In this document: in pieces, positions 43,260 to 56,413 of the stretch
Numbering within the stretch: the stretch's first letter is position 1
Layout of the letters: each line of letters starts with the position of its first letter
Assembly (NCBI GenBank): GCA_963675135.1
Contig: OY776130.1
Location: forward strand, 28,822,001 to 28,886,000
DNA from: Galeopsis tetrahit
Taxonomy: Eukaryota > Streptophyta > Magnoliopsida > Lamiales > Lamiaceae
Direction of reading: 5' to 3'
Length of the DNA: 64,000 bases
Made by a program: the position numbers and the translations under genes
Notes under the pieces: generated by a model
What the model was told of the DNA's origin: nothing
The model's database searches: none
Seen by the model: only the letters and a program-made list of their open reading frames with translations

Positions 43260-43950
43260 GAAACCAACAACTCCATCCAATTCTAAATTAATTACCTTTT
43301 GAGGATAAATTAGAAAGAATAAAAGTAATTAAAACATAACGACATCTAAATTAAATTGGACTTCTAAATTAAATTGGAGAGAGTAATATTTTTTTTTAGT
43401 AAAACTACTACTGTTGTGCAAATAACTTTTTAGTTTTATATTGAGCCAATATTATCTACATTATCAATTTACTTCAACTTTAGAAGTTTGGTTAGAGATA
43501 AATAAAGGGACAAATGATGGTTAAAGAGACCCCACGAACATACTACATTTGAGAAAGTGAAAATGGGTTGCTTTAAAAGGATGAAGAGTGATGAGCAAGT
43601 CGTTGTTGCCATTTTCAACTTTGACTAGATCTATATATGCCTTTTCAACCCATATTTTAGGCTGCATTTTATGATTTTTAATTTATTATTTCCAAGTCTT
43701 TTTTTGGACGAAAATTGTGTGAACTCGTGCACTTTAAAAACTACATTATCCGACCCAATTTACTTGTAATTCTAAGATTTTCACACTATTTAAGAAAATT
43801 CATTAAATAGATGTTAGACTCAGAGATGTTTTTGCGCAAGGGGTAAACCATTAGGCTCAGCTCATCTATTTGTTTTAGAGTTGTTGGTAGCCACAACTCT
43901 CCTATCTTCTTTCTCTGTGACGTTAAACTAGAGTGAGTTTGTGAGACTTA

Positions 43951-44457
43951 AGGTGGGGAAATATATCGAAATTTCAATATATCGAGTTTTTTGTACCGAA
44001 AAAATATTAAAATTATCGAAATTTTCGGTACGATAACGGTATAGAAAATGATCATACCGCGGTATTTCGGTATACCAAATTTTTTTTGGTATTCGGTATG
44101 AAACGGTATACCAAAAAATATCGAAACATTAATAAAATAATAATTTTATAATATAATTTTATATTTTATATTATTTTTTAAAAATTACTTTAAACCTTAA
44201 AACTTAAATAAAATAACCTTAAATAATTAATTTCGATATAAAACGATGCTTCAAAATTTTTGGTATGGATTGATATATCGGTATTTCGATATGAAATGAT
44301 GGTTCAATATTTTTAGTATGAATCGGTATACCGATATACCTTACGATATTGGTATGAATATTTTCATACCGAAATTTTCTGTATTGTATAGGTATGAATT
44401 TTTTCAATATCGAAATTTTTGGTATGGTCGGTATACCGTACCGAACCATCCCTAGTG
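43951..44457. mobile_element. Possible MITE rich in GGTATACC palindromes
   Basis: A self-complementary AT-rich segment with GGTATACC at several places (about 44068, 44105, 44326, 44428) and many TTTCGATAT/ATATCGAAA words. The right end on the other strand reads CTAGGGATGGTTCGGTACGG, a terminus seen in plant MITEs. The left end is weaker and no target duplication was confirmed. Confidence 0.45.
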
Positions 44458-44937
44458 AGACTTGTGTGGGTGATGTGTTACCCATGCAGTCTTGGTCTCT
44501 TTGTAATTACCTTTACATTTCGAATAAATTTGATACTCAGATGACCTGAGCCAGTCACTGTCGGTATATTCGTCGTAGGTGCTCACCGGAGGCGATCGAG
44601 AGCCCCAATAATAGTAATTAATATTTGCGTAAAATGACATGTTTCTCCTTTTATTTACTTACATAATTAGTACATTTAATTCTTTTAGATTAGTGAAAAT
44701 GACAATCATTTTAGGATAAAAAAAATTCTCTAGAAACACAAAAAAATGGGACAAATGGAGTATTCATTAATCCCTTATATTACTAATAGGGAGGGTAGAA
44801 TGCTTACGAGTCGTCTTTATATTAATTATGTTAATTATGTGTCAGTTTTATATTAATTTGGTTGATGTGTCGATATCTCAAAAAGTTACATATTTTGTTA
44901 AATGTGATTTTATTGGTTGATTTTTATGTGTGTCATT

Positions 44938-47900
44938 TTTTTTAGAAGGTTTTGGGAGGACCATACAACCCCTCTAGTCAACCCAAACCTGCACTTCATC
45001 TCCACTCCAATCGCGGGGAGTGGGTGAATGGTATGTGTATGTTGCAAGTCTATGCGCACTTATATTTCTCTTTCGTGGGATGTAAGATATCTCGCACACT
45101 ACAGAACTCTTTTTCATCATCCAGATGTCATCAAAATAGCTTGCTTCGTAACCCTGGTACGTGATCCTCTTGACAATAGTGTTGACTACATCCTGGGAGT
45201 CTGTCTTCACTGTCACTTCTTGGAGGCTCCTCTGCAAACAAGCGTGAAGTCCTGCTCTTATTGCTGCCAACTCCGTACCTAGCACTGTCCCTGGCGCCTC
45301 AATGCCCCTGCACCCTGCTTCAATAACCTTTCCACCTCTCTCCCTAATCCCTAATAACATATTTGATTCTAAACTTACCTGTCTCCATGTTAAATGCTCC
45401 ATCTGCAAACAATATCACTCCCCGTCGGCTATCCTCTTCTCCCGGGGTCTCCTACTGTACTGATGGGCTCCGCACTTCGTTGTTGCATCTAAAATCGTTC
45501 AGTAAAAAAATTGCCCATTGCCCATCCGAAAATCTCCTTTGTTTCCACACATGTGCGTCTAGATGCTTCAAAGAGCATCTCTCCTTCTAGATTCCCTAGG
45601 CTTGCATAACAACCTGTTCCAACTGGTCAATCTGTAGGCCGTGGAAGATTTATGTCATAATCCACATTGTTTGGTCTCCGTTTATCCTCTTAATCATCCC
45701 CCACCATTCATATCTTTCCTAAACATTCCGTACGTGTCTACATAAAAAAATTGCATGGATCTTCGATGTTTTTTTCTTTTCCACACACGCAGCATGTTTG
45801 TCCCACTAGTACATGGTGTCTGGCTAAGTTACCTTATGTGGCAAAGATATTTTTGCACATTCTCCACTAGAAGATCCTAACCTTTGGTGGAATCTTCTTC
45901 CACCACTGCTTCCTAGTGTCCTCAAATGGTGACGGTTCCATAAATCCTCTGTTTTTATCTAGTTCCCTTATGAGCCTATAGCCAGACTTGACCGAATAAT
46001 CTACTTTCTTTTCCAGGCGCCCCAAAACTGCTGATCTTGTTCCCCTCATCGTCCAATAAAAGTGCTCAAAATGTGGTCTGCTTCGAAGGGTAGGAACGTC
46101 TTTCTCAAAAGTTGGTTGTTCCATGTGTTCTCCTCTGTGATGAATCTTGTAGTTCCCTAGTTGAGTGTAAGATTGAGTAAGCTAGTAAAAGTCTGGAGGG
46201 GAGGGGTGAATAGACTTTTAAAAATATTTCAAAATATCAGAGTAAAACAATGCGAAATATCAGAATTTATATGAGCCCTTAAGATTTATACTCAACTGTA
46301 TCAATGAACACTTATCTTGTCTAGTCTATATGCAGATTAATCAATTAAGTAATTCAATCAACAATTAAACACAAACAAAACAGTAAGTAAATCAACACGA
46401 GATTTATAGCAGTTCGACAACTTGTCTACATCCACTCTCACAACTCCAGTCGTGAATTTTATTAAACTCTTCTCTTCGAGTGTTCTTGTGGCTTAGAATC
46501 CTAAGATTAAGACTTCGATCTTTTCGAATATATTTCCAAGTATATCTTCGATCTAACAACTAGCTAATGAACAAGTAACTAGCAACTTGAATTACAAACA
46601 AAAACTATAAAGAAAACTTTTCTATATTTGCAGTAGCCTTCTGAATATGAACTTGTCTTCTCTGGCTTCTTCAAACTTTGAACTTCAACTCTGCGAGCTT
46701 TTTCCTTGCTTTGAATATCTTCAGTACGCTTCAGTAGTTTGATTATCAGTAGTCTTTAAACGTTGAATGTCTTCATGTATTTATAGACTTCTCAAATCAA
46801 GATCAGTTTGTTATCCAACAACCTTTTCTTGATAACTAACTTCATAACTATTTCTTCTTATCTCTTCACGCGTTTTGTCAGTTAATTAGTTATTCCATAA
46901 CTAACTCTTCATATCTTCACTTTGATACGATCTTATCTTCAACTTTACTTCACGCGGTCTTTACTTGTCTTGCTTCGACACTTAGAATATTTATATCTTT
47001 CTTCAGCACTTGTCTTGTCTTGCAAGTCTTCTCTTCATGTAGTCTCTATTGTAGAACTAATCTAGTCCTATCAACTAATCTATCAAGACTATTACATTAC
47101 TTTCACCTTTATAAAACAGCTTAGTCAACTTAAAACTATACATCAATATAAACATAAACTATAAGCTTTTATACAATGATTATAAGCTTATCATAAAATC
47201 TATATGAAACTTCCTTTCCAATACTTTGTTTATTTTCCAGTACTTATACTTGTACTCGTCTGATCTTATCACATGACGACTTCCATAACTAGATCAGTCA
47301 ACACTTAAAAATATATTCAAGTTCTCTTTTTGGCTTATCAAAACTACTTCAACATCAATTAGGACTTGTTTCAGGATTCATATCCCAACAAATCTGCTCA
47401 CTTTTGACCCGCTTGCTAGCTATTCTCGATATTATTCACCCTCTGTTTAGCCCTTGCACCCATGCCTCCTTGAAAATTCCAATATTTTCTCCATCTCCAA
47501 TCTTCCATCTAACTTCTTCCTCCAAAATATCTCCATGCTTGAAGTAACTAGCCTTATACACTCTTGCCAGGAGAATAGTCGGCTCCGTCATAATTCTCCA
47601 AACTTGCTTAGCCAGGAGAGCTTTGTTAAAATTATAGAAACTTCTAAAACCCATTTCCCCCTGCTGCTTTTGGTTTACATAATTCCACCCATTTTGTCCA
47701 ATGTATCCTCTTCCGCTCCACTCCCGAGCCCCACCAAAATCTGGCACATATTCTCTCCATATCCAGACACAGAGAGTTAGGTAATCTGAAATATGCCATT
47801 TCATAAGTTGGGATAGCTTGGAGGACTGCCTTGATAAGTACCTCATTTCCACCGTCCGAGAAGCTTTTCATCTTCCATGTATTCACCATGCTGGCCATTC

Positions 47901-48350
47901 TATCCCTCAGATACCCGAATTGTAGTATCTTACTTCTTAGAGAGAAGGTCGGTAGTCCTAGGTAGATGTCATGACCTTGTTGTCTTCTAACTTGCATTAT
48001 ATTCCGAACGACTACTTGGTCCTCATTCCTCATATGTTGGCTAAAAGTGATTGCTGATTTGTCGAAGTTAATCATTTGGTGCGAAACTTTCTTTATTGGC
48101 CCGAAAAAACTAGAGGTTATCATCTACAAAAAATAGGTGGGATATTTCGAGTGCTCCCCTAGCCACTTTAACCCCTTAAATAAGCCCCTCAATGTGTGTG
48201 AAGTATGACGAAATTCTTTGTGCGCAGAGGACAAACAGAAAGGAGGAGAGTGGGTCCCCATGTCGCAGCCCCCTCGTGGGAAAGACCGAACCAACAAATT
48301 TCACATTCATCTTAAACTCGTAAGAAACTGACCTCAAACATTTCACCACG
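44938..48350 (-). mobile_element. LINE remnant A (RT C-terminal part to RNase H), split by a solo LTR
   Basis: A minus-strand fragment starts near 48350 in RT (GLRHGDPLSSFLFVL, HLFFVDD near 48150), continues LGLPTFSLRSKILQFGYLRD and GGNEVLIKAVLQAIPTYEMA (47644-48123), GEMGFRSFYNFNKALLAKQV (47436-47852), then across the solo LTR to the zf-RVT-like KSGYRLIRELDKN...PPKVRIF (45867-46124) and RNase H (44974-45408, GTELAAIRAGLHACLQRSL, VVNTIV, YIPRKRNISAHRLATYTYH). A T-run at 44936-44944 is the poly(A) tail. Many stops and shifts; inactive. Confidence 0.85.
46148..47390 (-). repeat. Solo LTR (1,243 bp) inserted in LINE remnant A
   Basis: Begins TGTAGTTCCC and ends TATCCCAACA, flanked by exact 5-bp duplication AATCT (46143-46147, 47391-47395). 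The minus strand begins TGTTGGGATATGAATCC, like the E2/E3 LTR start. Near the other end AGTCTGGAGGGGAGGGGTG...AGACT forms a stem with a G-rich loop, as in the E2 and E3 LTRs, suggesting a related Sirevirus family. Internal sequence was lost, presumably by LTR-LTR recombination. Confidence 0.88.
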
Positions 48351-48363
48351 GGGCATTAACTCT

Positions 48364-50520
48364 TTTGCATCCCAGAAATATATGTTTAGATGATTATGTT
48401 CCCTCCCCACACAAGGAACGCTTAGCATCATCAATGTTTTGGATGATTTTTCGTTTGAGTAAATTTTCCTTGGTTGGGAGGCGATCCAACATTAGTTGCC
48501 ACACCAATGTTGCTGCTTTCAAAGGTACCAACTTGTTCGCCTTCAGTGATGATTCGGTCGAGATGTAGTTGTACACTTCTCTTATCTTGAACATGCCGCT
48601 CTTGCTTGACTTAACCATTTCCACCCGTCCTCTACTCTGTCTCTCAATGAAAACCTGTTAATATGAGATAGTATATGGTTAAGCATAGTAATTTCACGAT
48701 CAAGTAAATACCTACGCTAATTCCATTCCCATTTCCAATGCCCCTCTACCCATCTACCCATGTTAATAATGCAAGAATGCTTATTTTCACTCAGTTTGTA
48801 AAGTTTGAGAAATTGCAGTTTAAGTGTTCTCTCCCCAGCCCAAACCCCATCCCAGAACTTGGTGTTATTCCCGTTTCCCACCTGGTGCTCTAGTCTACCC
48901 CAGAACCATTTACCTCTCTGCCTGAAATTGACTTAATGACACCCCTCCACCATCTAGATTGAATCCCCTCATGTCCCCCTACATTTTTTTATTTACATGC
49001 CGACTCCCACTTAACCCACAAGAATTTTTTTTGCCTCGCTCCCTCTACCCCCACCCCCACAAGAACATGCAGTTTATAGAGGTTAAATTTTTCACTATTT
49101 TGGTAGGTAGAAGGCTAAACGAAAAATGATAAATTGGAATCGACATCATCACCGACCTTAGAAGAGTTACTTTACCCCCGATGGATATCTTTTTCTGCTC
49201 CCACCTGTTCAATCTCCTCTTAACCTTTTGTATCAGCTCGTCCCACTCGATAATTATGTTCAGTCTTGCCCTTACCTTTACTCTTAGATAATTGAACGAC
49301 AGATTCCCTCGTTTGACATCCTAATGTTTCAGTTATTGTATCTAGTAGATGCCCCTCGACATGGACGCCGCTAAGACTACATTTGTTGTAATTTACCTTT
49401 AATTTCGAGAGGAGTTCAAAGTTTCTCAGTATGCAATTCATTGCCCATACATTACTGCTACTTGCCTTTCCCATAAAGATAGTATAATTCGCATACTAAA
49501 GGTGTGAGATCTTAATTATGTCTTTTCCAATCTCGGCTGCCTCGTATAATCCTCCCTGCATAGCCTTGTGGATCAGTCAGCTCAAGCCTTCTGCCACTAT
49601 AAGATATAGGAAAGGGGATAAGGGATCCCCTTGCCTGAGGCCACGCCCCAATTTGAACTCGTCAGTAGAGCTTTTTTTCACTATGATTATGGCTCTTGCG
49701 GAAGATACACACTCCATTATCCACTTTCTCCATTTTTTACTAAAGTTGAATCTTTCGATCATCAAATCTAGAAAATCCCAGTTCATCGTGTCGTAAAACT
49801 TTGAGAAATCAACTTTGAAGAATAGTCGTTCTAGCTTTCTTTTCTTTGCTTCCTCCACCGCCTCATTTAGAATCACTACGCCATTGGGTATATACCTACT
49901 ACCCACGAAAGCACTCTGGCTGTCCGAAATAATCTAGTTCATTACCCGGCTTAACCTCTTTGCTAGGAGCTTAGCCACGATTTTGTACATACACCCGATA
50001 AGAGAGATAGGTCTAAATACGTTTATTATGCAGGCTCCTTCCTTTCTATGGATCATGACAATGTAAGAGGGATTAGAGCCTCGAACTAACTTGTCATTCG
50101 CGTGAAATTCCCACACCATTCTGCAGACATCTTATTTTATAGTTTCCCAATGTTCTTTTATGAATCTGAAATTAAATCCATCAAGGCCCGAGCTTTTCGA
50201 GCTATTACAACTCCATACCGCCTATTTTATCTCATACTCACTGAAATAAGCTGTCAGCATATCATTATTTTCTCACGACACTTTCCTATTGACGAAATCC
50301 TCAACCACCGTCGGTCCTCTACCAGGGGGTTTATTGAACTGCTTCTTGAAGTGATCACTAATGCCTCTTTTGACTGCATTAACCTCTTTTATCCACTCTC
50401 CCTCAATTTGAACTCCTATCATCTCGTTCTTTTGCTGGTAGTTTACAGTTCTATGAAAGAAGCTTGAGTTCACATCGCCTTCCTTCAACCATTTCACCTT
50501 TGCCTTTTTGCTCCATCAAA
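48364..50520 (-). mobile_element. LINE remnant B (RT region to zf-RVT)
   Basis: Minus-strand order: KWLKEGDVNSSFFHRTVNYQ (50273-50497), FRPISLIGCMYKIVAKLLAK (49934-50119), the RT palm FFKVDFSKFYD and GLRQGDPLSPFLY (49577-49906), KLKVNYNKCSLSGV (49220-49474), KISIGGKVTLLRSV and IPIYHFSFSLLPTKI (about 49080-49200), and a zf-RVT-like LVWQLMLDRLPTKENLLKRK (48394-48624). The endonuclease half is missing and frames are broken. It abuts remnant A at about 48350-48364. Confidence 0.85.
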
Positions 50521-53500
50521 TAAAACGAGATAAAAGGGAATAAACCCATTTTTTATTAATTTATTCAACTCACCTAATTATAATGTACACACATACTCAT
50601 GTGCATTGTGCAACTGAATCCATTTTGCATTAATGGGCCAAATGTATAAGATGTGGACTCAATTTTTGTATTTAAGTTATAATGGAGTGGGTGTTTGATT
50701 AAATATAAGTTACACTTACACGTACATGAGTCCAACTCATGAATAATATATTACCAACTATTTATATATTTAAACAAACTTGGAGAACAAAAAAATAGGT
50801 TTATATTTAAACAAACTTGGAGAACAAAAACTTAGCATAATTATATATATATACTAAATAGAGGCTAAACAAGTCTCATAACCATATCAAACATTCATAT
50901 TGATCTCTCCATCAATATCTCGATCATTTATTCGGGATTCAGAATAATTTGTCCTCGAATTGAAAGTCTATAGAGCATACCTCTAGAACCATCTACAACA
51001 ACATCCTATATATTCAATTTAAAAAAAAATTGAGTAAAGAAAAAATCGAGCAAAAATGACACCGCCTTATATTTTCGATCGAGAAACAACTCAGTTCATA
51101 AGAATGGGTAGAAGATAACTAATAGAAGTATGAATGCATTTAATAACTAAACAAGTTAGGAATTTTAAATCACTTCGCTCAATTCATATCTAAATTACCT
51201 ATACATTTATTACTACTTTTCTCAATAAAATCTACTTTATACAGTACTATAAAATAAATCACCCCACTAATTAATTTAACATAAATTAAAATATCACTAT
51301 CAAAATTTCAACAGACAAATATTATTCATTAAGAATTTCAAAATCATAAGTTATAACTTCTCTCGGACACCTACCAAATGAAACATACTCTAACAGGTGC
51401 ATGATGGAGATGGATATTTGAGAGACCCGTACATTGAATTAACAAGACTATATATGAGTACAATTTTTGGTTTCATTAGGGCTGTAAATTAGTGAGTCGA
51501 ATTAATATTGTTCAATTTTTTAAAAATATTATCTAGTTTTGTAATTCTTGTTTGATAATTAAAAGGTCGAGTCCGTACAAGCTTTAATCAAGGCGAGCAT
51601 GATAGTTTAATATTTTAACACTAATTTTATTTTTTTTATCAAACTTCATAAATGTATGTTAAGTAGGCATTTATGACTTTAATGGCTGGATTATTTCATA
51701 AAATAAATAAATAGTGCAGTATTATGCATTTAATTATTGTGTGGAGACCTACCTTGGTTAATTGTTCCCCCATGTAGAATTAAATTTTGAATGTGTCTGT
51801 CACCCGTGCGTCCTCAAAGTTAACACTAATTTAAATAATTAATTAAAAGCATATATATGGGCCAGTCAAAGATCCCAACCCTTGGTCAAACCAAAAACTG
51901 TCGCGGTCAAATACCTCCCTGTCACTTTATTCATTTCTTTTATTCTTATTTTTATTTTAGAATTACTTTTCCTACTTTTGCTATTAGACAAAATACAAAC
52001 CTAGAATGGAAAACCGTATTAGCACGTGAACAACACTATTATTACTAGGTTGTGTTTGGAGGGAGAAATTTGATTTGAGTATGTATTTTAAGTGAAAAGT
52101 TTTAAAAATTGATGGATTTCAAATGACATGATTTTAGTGAGAATTTAAAAATCTATCAATTTTAACTAAAATTTAAATCTTTTGATTTACTTTTTAATCC
52201 AAACAAGTGAAGTGAATTTGGACGATGGATTTAAAATCTATAGATTCATCCAAATGAAGTCTTAGTTCCTGTCAAAGAAAAAACACTATTATTAGGAAAC
52301 CTTAAAAAAAAATGCTATAAAGATTTAGTAGGATGAATTGGAACATAAGAATTAATCTACTACGGAGTACTATATAAAACTGCATTTTTTTCAAGTTCAC
52401 GAGCATAATATCTCCCGATTGTGAGTGACATAAAAATAAAAAATAGGTAGGGTTCCATGTCATTTACGATCAGGAAATCAGGAAAGGAAATATAACTCGT
52501 GAGCTCGAATTGAAAAAAATGTTAAAGTGAAGTTTTACTTATTAAATGCAAAAGTTGACATTGGATTATAATTTGTGAAAAAATTAAACCTTAAATAAAA
52601 TATATTTTTACGAGAAAATCTGATGTAAAACGATTTTATTTATGAGATTGAGCTACATTTTAGTATTTACATAAAAAATTTATAAGTCCATAAATTATGT
52701 AATATATGATCATTAATATATGTTTGTCTATTTTGATGAGAGAATTTAATTTGTGTGAGGCGGGCCTGAATATAAATGGAGCTCCAGTCCGCCTATAAAT
52801 TTCTCATTTTACCATTTTAGTCCGTCCGTTTATAAATTTCTCATACCCTTTTTGGTAAATATTTTTTCTTACACTTCACTTTATATTTTACTTTTTCTCT
52901 CTTTCTCCCTCCTTCTTTCAATCACATCACTTGTACTATATCTATTATTTAATCACTTTTCTTAATCTCTGTGTCAAAAAGTAGCGGGAAACTTATAGAA
53001 GGATTTTATCTATTTTTATTAGCTTTTCAACTAGCATAGTTTGATTTATTTATTGATGGGTTGTTAATAGGACGTTTTTAGATTTTATAAGGTGGTTATA
53101 TATTAAGAACACAGTTTATTAATTTAATATCTCCCCGGCAGAAATGAGCTGTTGAAGTATTAGGTTAAAATACTGTATGATCATAAAGCTTTTAAGACGT
53201 TGAGATCTCAGGAGAGGCTAAAAATATTATTTTACCAAATGCATTTTAAAATAAACTTCCAAACATTTTATAATATATTTAAAGAAACTTATGAGTTCAA
53301 TAAACACCCCTTAATTTTCTAATTAAAATGACCAGCTGGTTTAAAGGGAATTTGTAATATATTTTTCATGATGAAATATGTAGTAGTTTTTAAAATTCAC
53401 AAATTCGGGTAGCTCAGTTTTTGGTGGGTTCGCAAATCGCAAGCAACTTATCCGAGATATGTGTTACTACAAAGTTAAAATATATTACTGTAAGATTAGA

Positions 53501-53841
53501 TGAGTGTTACTATAAGAGTAAATCTTTAATTAATTAAAAAATTTGCCATTTTTCTTAAATATATGTTCTTTAAATCTGATTTCTTTCATGTTTTCTATGT
53601 TTAAATTTCATCTCTTTTAATTGGGGTATTTTATTTTAGTTCATTAATAACATTTTTTTCATAAAATAACACACATTTTCCCCTTATTGTAATATATTTT
53701 GTTCATATAGTAATGTAATTTTTTAATGTCTTACATTTATTATTATAAAGGTAAATATATTTTATTGTATGAATAATTGTGATTACTGTAATAACATATT
53801 TTGATCTTGTAATAACACAAAATGTGTAAACGAAAAAAATA
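50521..53841. other. Intergenic AT-rich sequence
   Basis: No gene supported. Contains a tandem duplication of about 39 bp at 50765-50830 (TTTAAACAAACTTGGAGAAC twice) and a segment at about 52052-52262 with partial inverted ends (GTGTTTGGA ... TCCAAATGAAG) that may be a small MITE. Otherwise A/T-rich with short chance frames. Confidence 0.6.
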
Positions 53842-54124
53842 CTCCCTCCGTCCCATATTAATCTTCATACGTAGATGGGCACGAAAATTAAGAAAGTGTA
53901 ATAATGAGTGAAGTTTTGAGGGGTAATTTTGTAAAACTTTATGTATAAAGTAAATAAATGAGTTGACTTTTGTGTATGTGTGGAGATAAAGTAATGGCAT
54001 TTGTGTAAAATTGAGGTTATTGTGAGGGTGGAGTTTATAAAGGATTTTCCATTTTAAGGGTGTGAAAGTTATTGTGGGACGTCCCAAAAAGGAAAGTGTG
54101 AAAGTTATTTTGGGACAGAGGTAG
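53842..54124. mobile_element. Stowaway-type MITE, 283 bp
   Basis: TA-flanked (53840-53841, 54125-54126). Ends CTCCCTCCGTCCCATATTAA and, inverted, CTACCTCTGTCCCAAAATAA. An internal direct repeat AAAGTGTGAAAGTTATTxTGGGAC lies near the right end. No coding region. Confidence 0.85.
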
Positions 54125-54764
54125 TATGTGTTTCCTATACAAGATATTTTCAAAAATTCAAATTGACCTAGTTTGATGCGCAATTATTATTATTTATTTT
54201 TTTGTCTCTTTTGTCTTAATTAGTTGTATATTTTATGATTAAATATTTCGTTAGTTTTTAGGAAGTAAAAAAAATAGATCGTCGCTCAAAAAAAATTCAA
54301 ACACTTAATAGAGTTTTTTTTTTTTTAAAATGTGATAATTTTTTTAACTTTCTTAACCAGCATGAATAAGACTAACGTTAATAAATTATTTACAAGTAGT
54401 GAACAATTAGCTAGATAGGAATACCATAGCCATAGGCATGCATATATTTGTATTTGATCAAAATTCATGTTTGAGGTGACCATTGTTTTCAAATGTTGAA
54501 ACTTTATTGATTGTGGAATAAGGAAACAATTGAGGAAAAACGATTGTAGATGAAAAAACGTTAATTAATGAAATTAATAATGTTTTTAAATTAATATCTC
54601 AAAAATTAAAACTATGTCCCAATTTTTAAATTTAATATCGATCTTTCATACGTACCCCAAACTCTAAATTCTGGATATGTCTAATCCTAGAGCTTCTCTT
54701 TTTTAAAGTTCAGAAACTTTCATGAAACAACTGTGTGATTTTTTTTTATAAGATTATATATTTT

Positions 54765-55972
54765 TTAGTCCAGTTACCACATTTTTTAATTTAGTCCACC
54801 AGATTACCACTTTTTAAATTTAGTCCATTAAGTTTCAATTTATTTTAATTTTGGTCCAGTTACCTGCTATATCAGGTTTAGTAGGTCATTTTTTAAAACA
54901 CCCCGTAAAATGTTATACACACTCCCAATGTTAAACACACCACACTAAAATTTAAAAAACTTTTGTTATTACTATACACGCCCCAATTCTTTTCTATTTA
55001 ATAAATTGCCAAGAATAATTAAATTAAAAAAATAAGAATTCAAATTAATATAAAAAAATACTCCGTATAAATAAAACCTATAAAAAATAGCATAAATCTC
55101 AAAAAATTAAACAAAGCTAAAAAAATTAATTTATTTAATTAGTTTTGAAGATTTAGTTGATTTTTTACTATTTTTAAAGATTTTCAATAAATTAAAATGA
55201 ATAAAATCAATTAGAAAAAAATTATTAAATTAAATAAAAATCTTCAAAAATATTAAAAAATCAATTAAATTTTCAAAAATAATTAAATTAATTAATTTTT
55301 AGCTTTATTAAAATTTTGAAGATTTATGTATTAAAATTATTTTTGATAATTTATTAAATATTTTTATGATTTTATTTAACTTTAATTGATTTTTGAATTT
55401 TTTTGTTTAACATTTGGAGTGTATATAATATTTATGGGGTGTTAGTAGGTTCATGTAATATAAAAGAATATTTAAAAGAAAAATAAAAAAAATTTAAAAC
55501 AATGTTTTATTTGTCTTCTAACTTCTATAAAAATGTCGACAATAAGGTTAAATAAAATTTAAAAATGGTAGAAAATCAACTAAATCTTCAAAACTAAATA
55601 AATAAATTAATTTTCTTAGCTTTGTTTAATTTTTAAAGATTTAGGCGATTTTTTATAGGTTTTATTTATATTTTTTGTATTAATTTGAATTCTTACTTTT
55701 TTAATTTAATTATTTTTGGCAATTTATTTAATAGGAAAGAATTGGGGTGTGTAAGTAATAACAAAAGTTTTTTAAATTTTAGTGTGGTGTGTTTAACATT
55801 GGGGGTGTGTATAACATTTTATTGGGTGTGTTTTAAAAAATGATCGGCTAAATCTGCTATAGCAGGTAACTGTACCAAAATCAAAATAAATTGAAACTTA
55901 ATGGACTAAATTCAAAAAGTGGTAATCTGGTGGACTAAATTAAAAAACGTGGTAACTTAATGGACTAAAAAA
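54765..55972. repeat. Large near-palindrome (long inverted repeat, about 1.2 kb)
   Basis: The left arm from about 54765 (TTTTAGTCCAGTTACCACAT, then ACCTGCTATATCAGG, TGTTAAACACACCACACTAA, CGCCCCAATTCTTTT) is matched in inverse order by the right arm to about 55972 (AAAAGAATTGGGGTGTG, TTAGTGTGGTGTGTTTAACA, CCTGCTATAGC-type words, GTGGTAACTTAATGGACTAA). Arms are about 420-450 bp with mismatches around an AT-rich centre (about 55190-55530). It looks like a foldback or long-TIR transposon without genes. Confidence 0.85.
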
Positions 55973-55975
55973 ATA

Positions 55976-56165
55976 CTGCTCCATCCATGAAATATTAGTT
56001 GAATTTTGTGTGCATGTAAATAGAAAATAATTAATGACATTTTGTGTTAATTTTGAAGATATTGTGAGGATGAAATTTATGAAGAGTTTGTCAAATTTAA
56101 GCATGTGAAAATTATTACAAGACGTTCAAAAAAGGAAAGTTAAAACTTTTCCTGGACGGAGGAAG
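55976..56165. mobile_element. Stowaway-type MITE, 190 bp
   Basis: TA-flanked; ends CTGCTCCATCCATGAAATAT and, inverted, CTTCCTCCGTCCAGGAAAAG. It abuts the right edge of the large near-palindrome, within four bases. Confidence 0.75.
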
Positions 56166-56413
56166 TAGAATATTAATTTATTATCGCTTTCTTTTCAATA
56201 AATTATTATTTTTAATATATATATATATATTATTCATATGAGTAGATCTCTCGTGAACTAAGTTCATGTAAACTATCCTTGTTTAGTTTATAAAATTTTG
56301 CGTATAAAACTATCAAAGTATAACGTGAATTTTGTTTACCATACATCACTAATACTTCTTTATGCTCATATAATTGTATGAAAATCTTAATATCATTGTT
56401 CAAGCTCTTCAAT

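Noticed and set aside
44452..44640. 62-codon minus-strand frame (YYYWGSRSPPVSTYDEYTDS)
   Set aside because: Not recognised, no start or splice context, lies between a MITE and a LINE tail; too little to call a gene.
51857..52048. 63-codon plus-strand frame
   Set aside because: AT-rich chance frame in intergenic DNA.
53743..54183. 146-codon minus-strand frame
   Set aside because: Lies across a Stowaway MITE and is a chance frame in low-complexity sequence.
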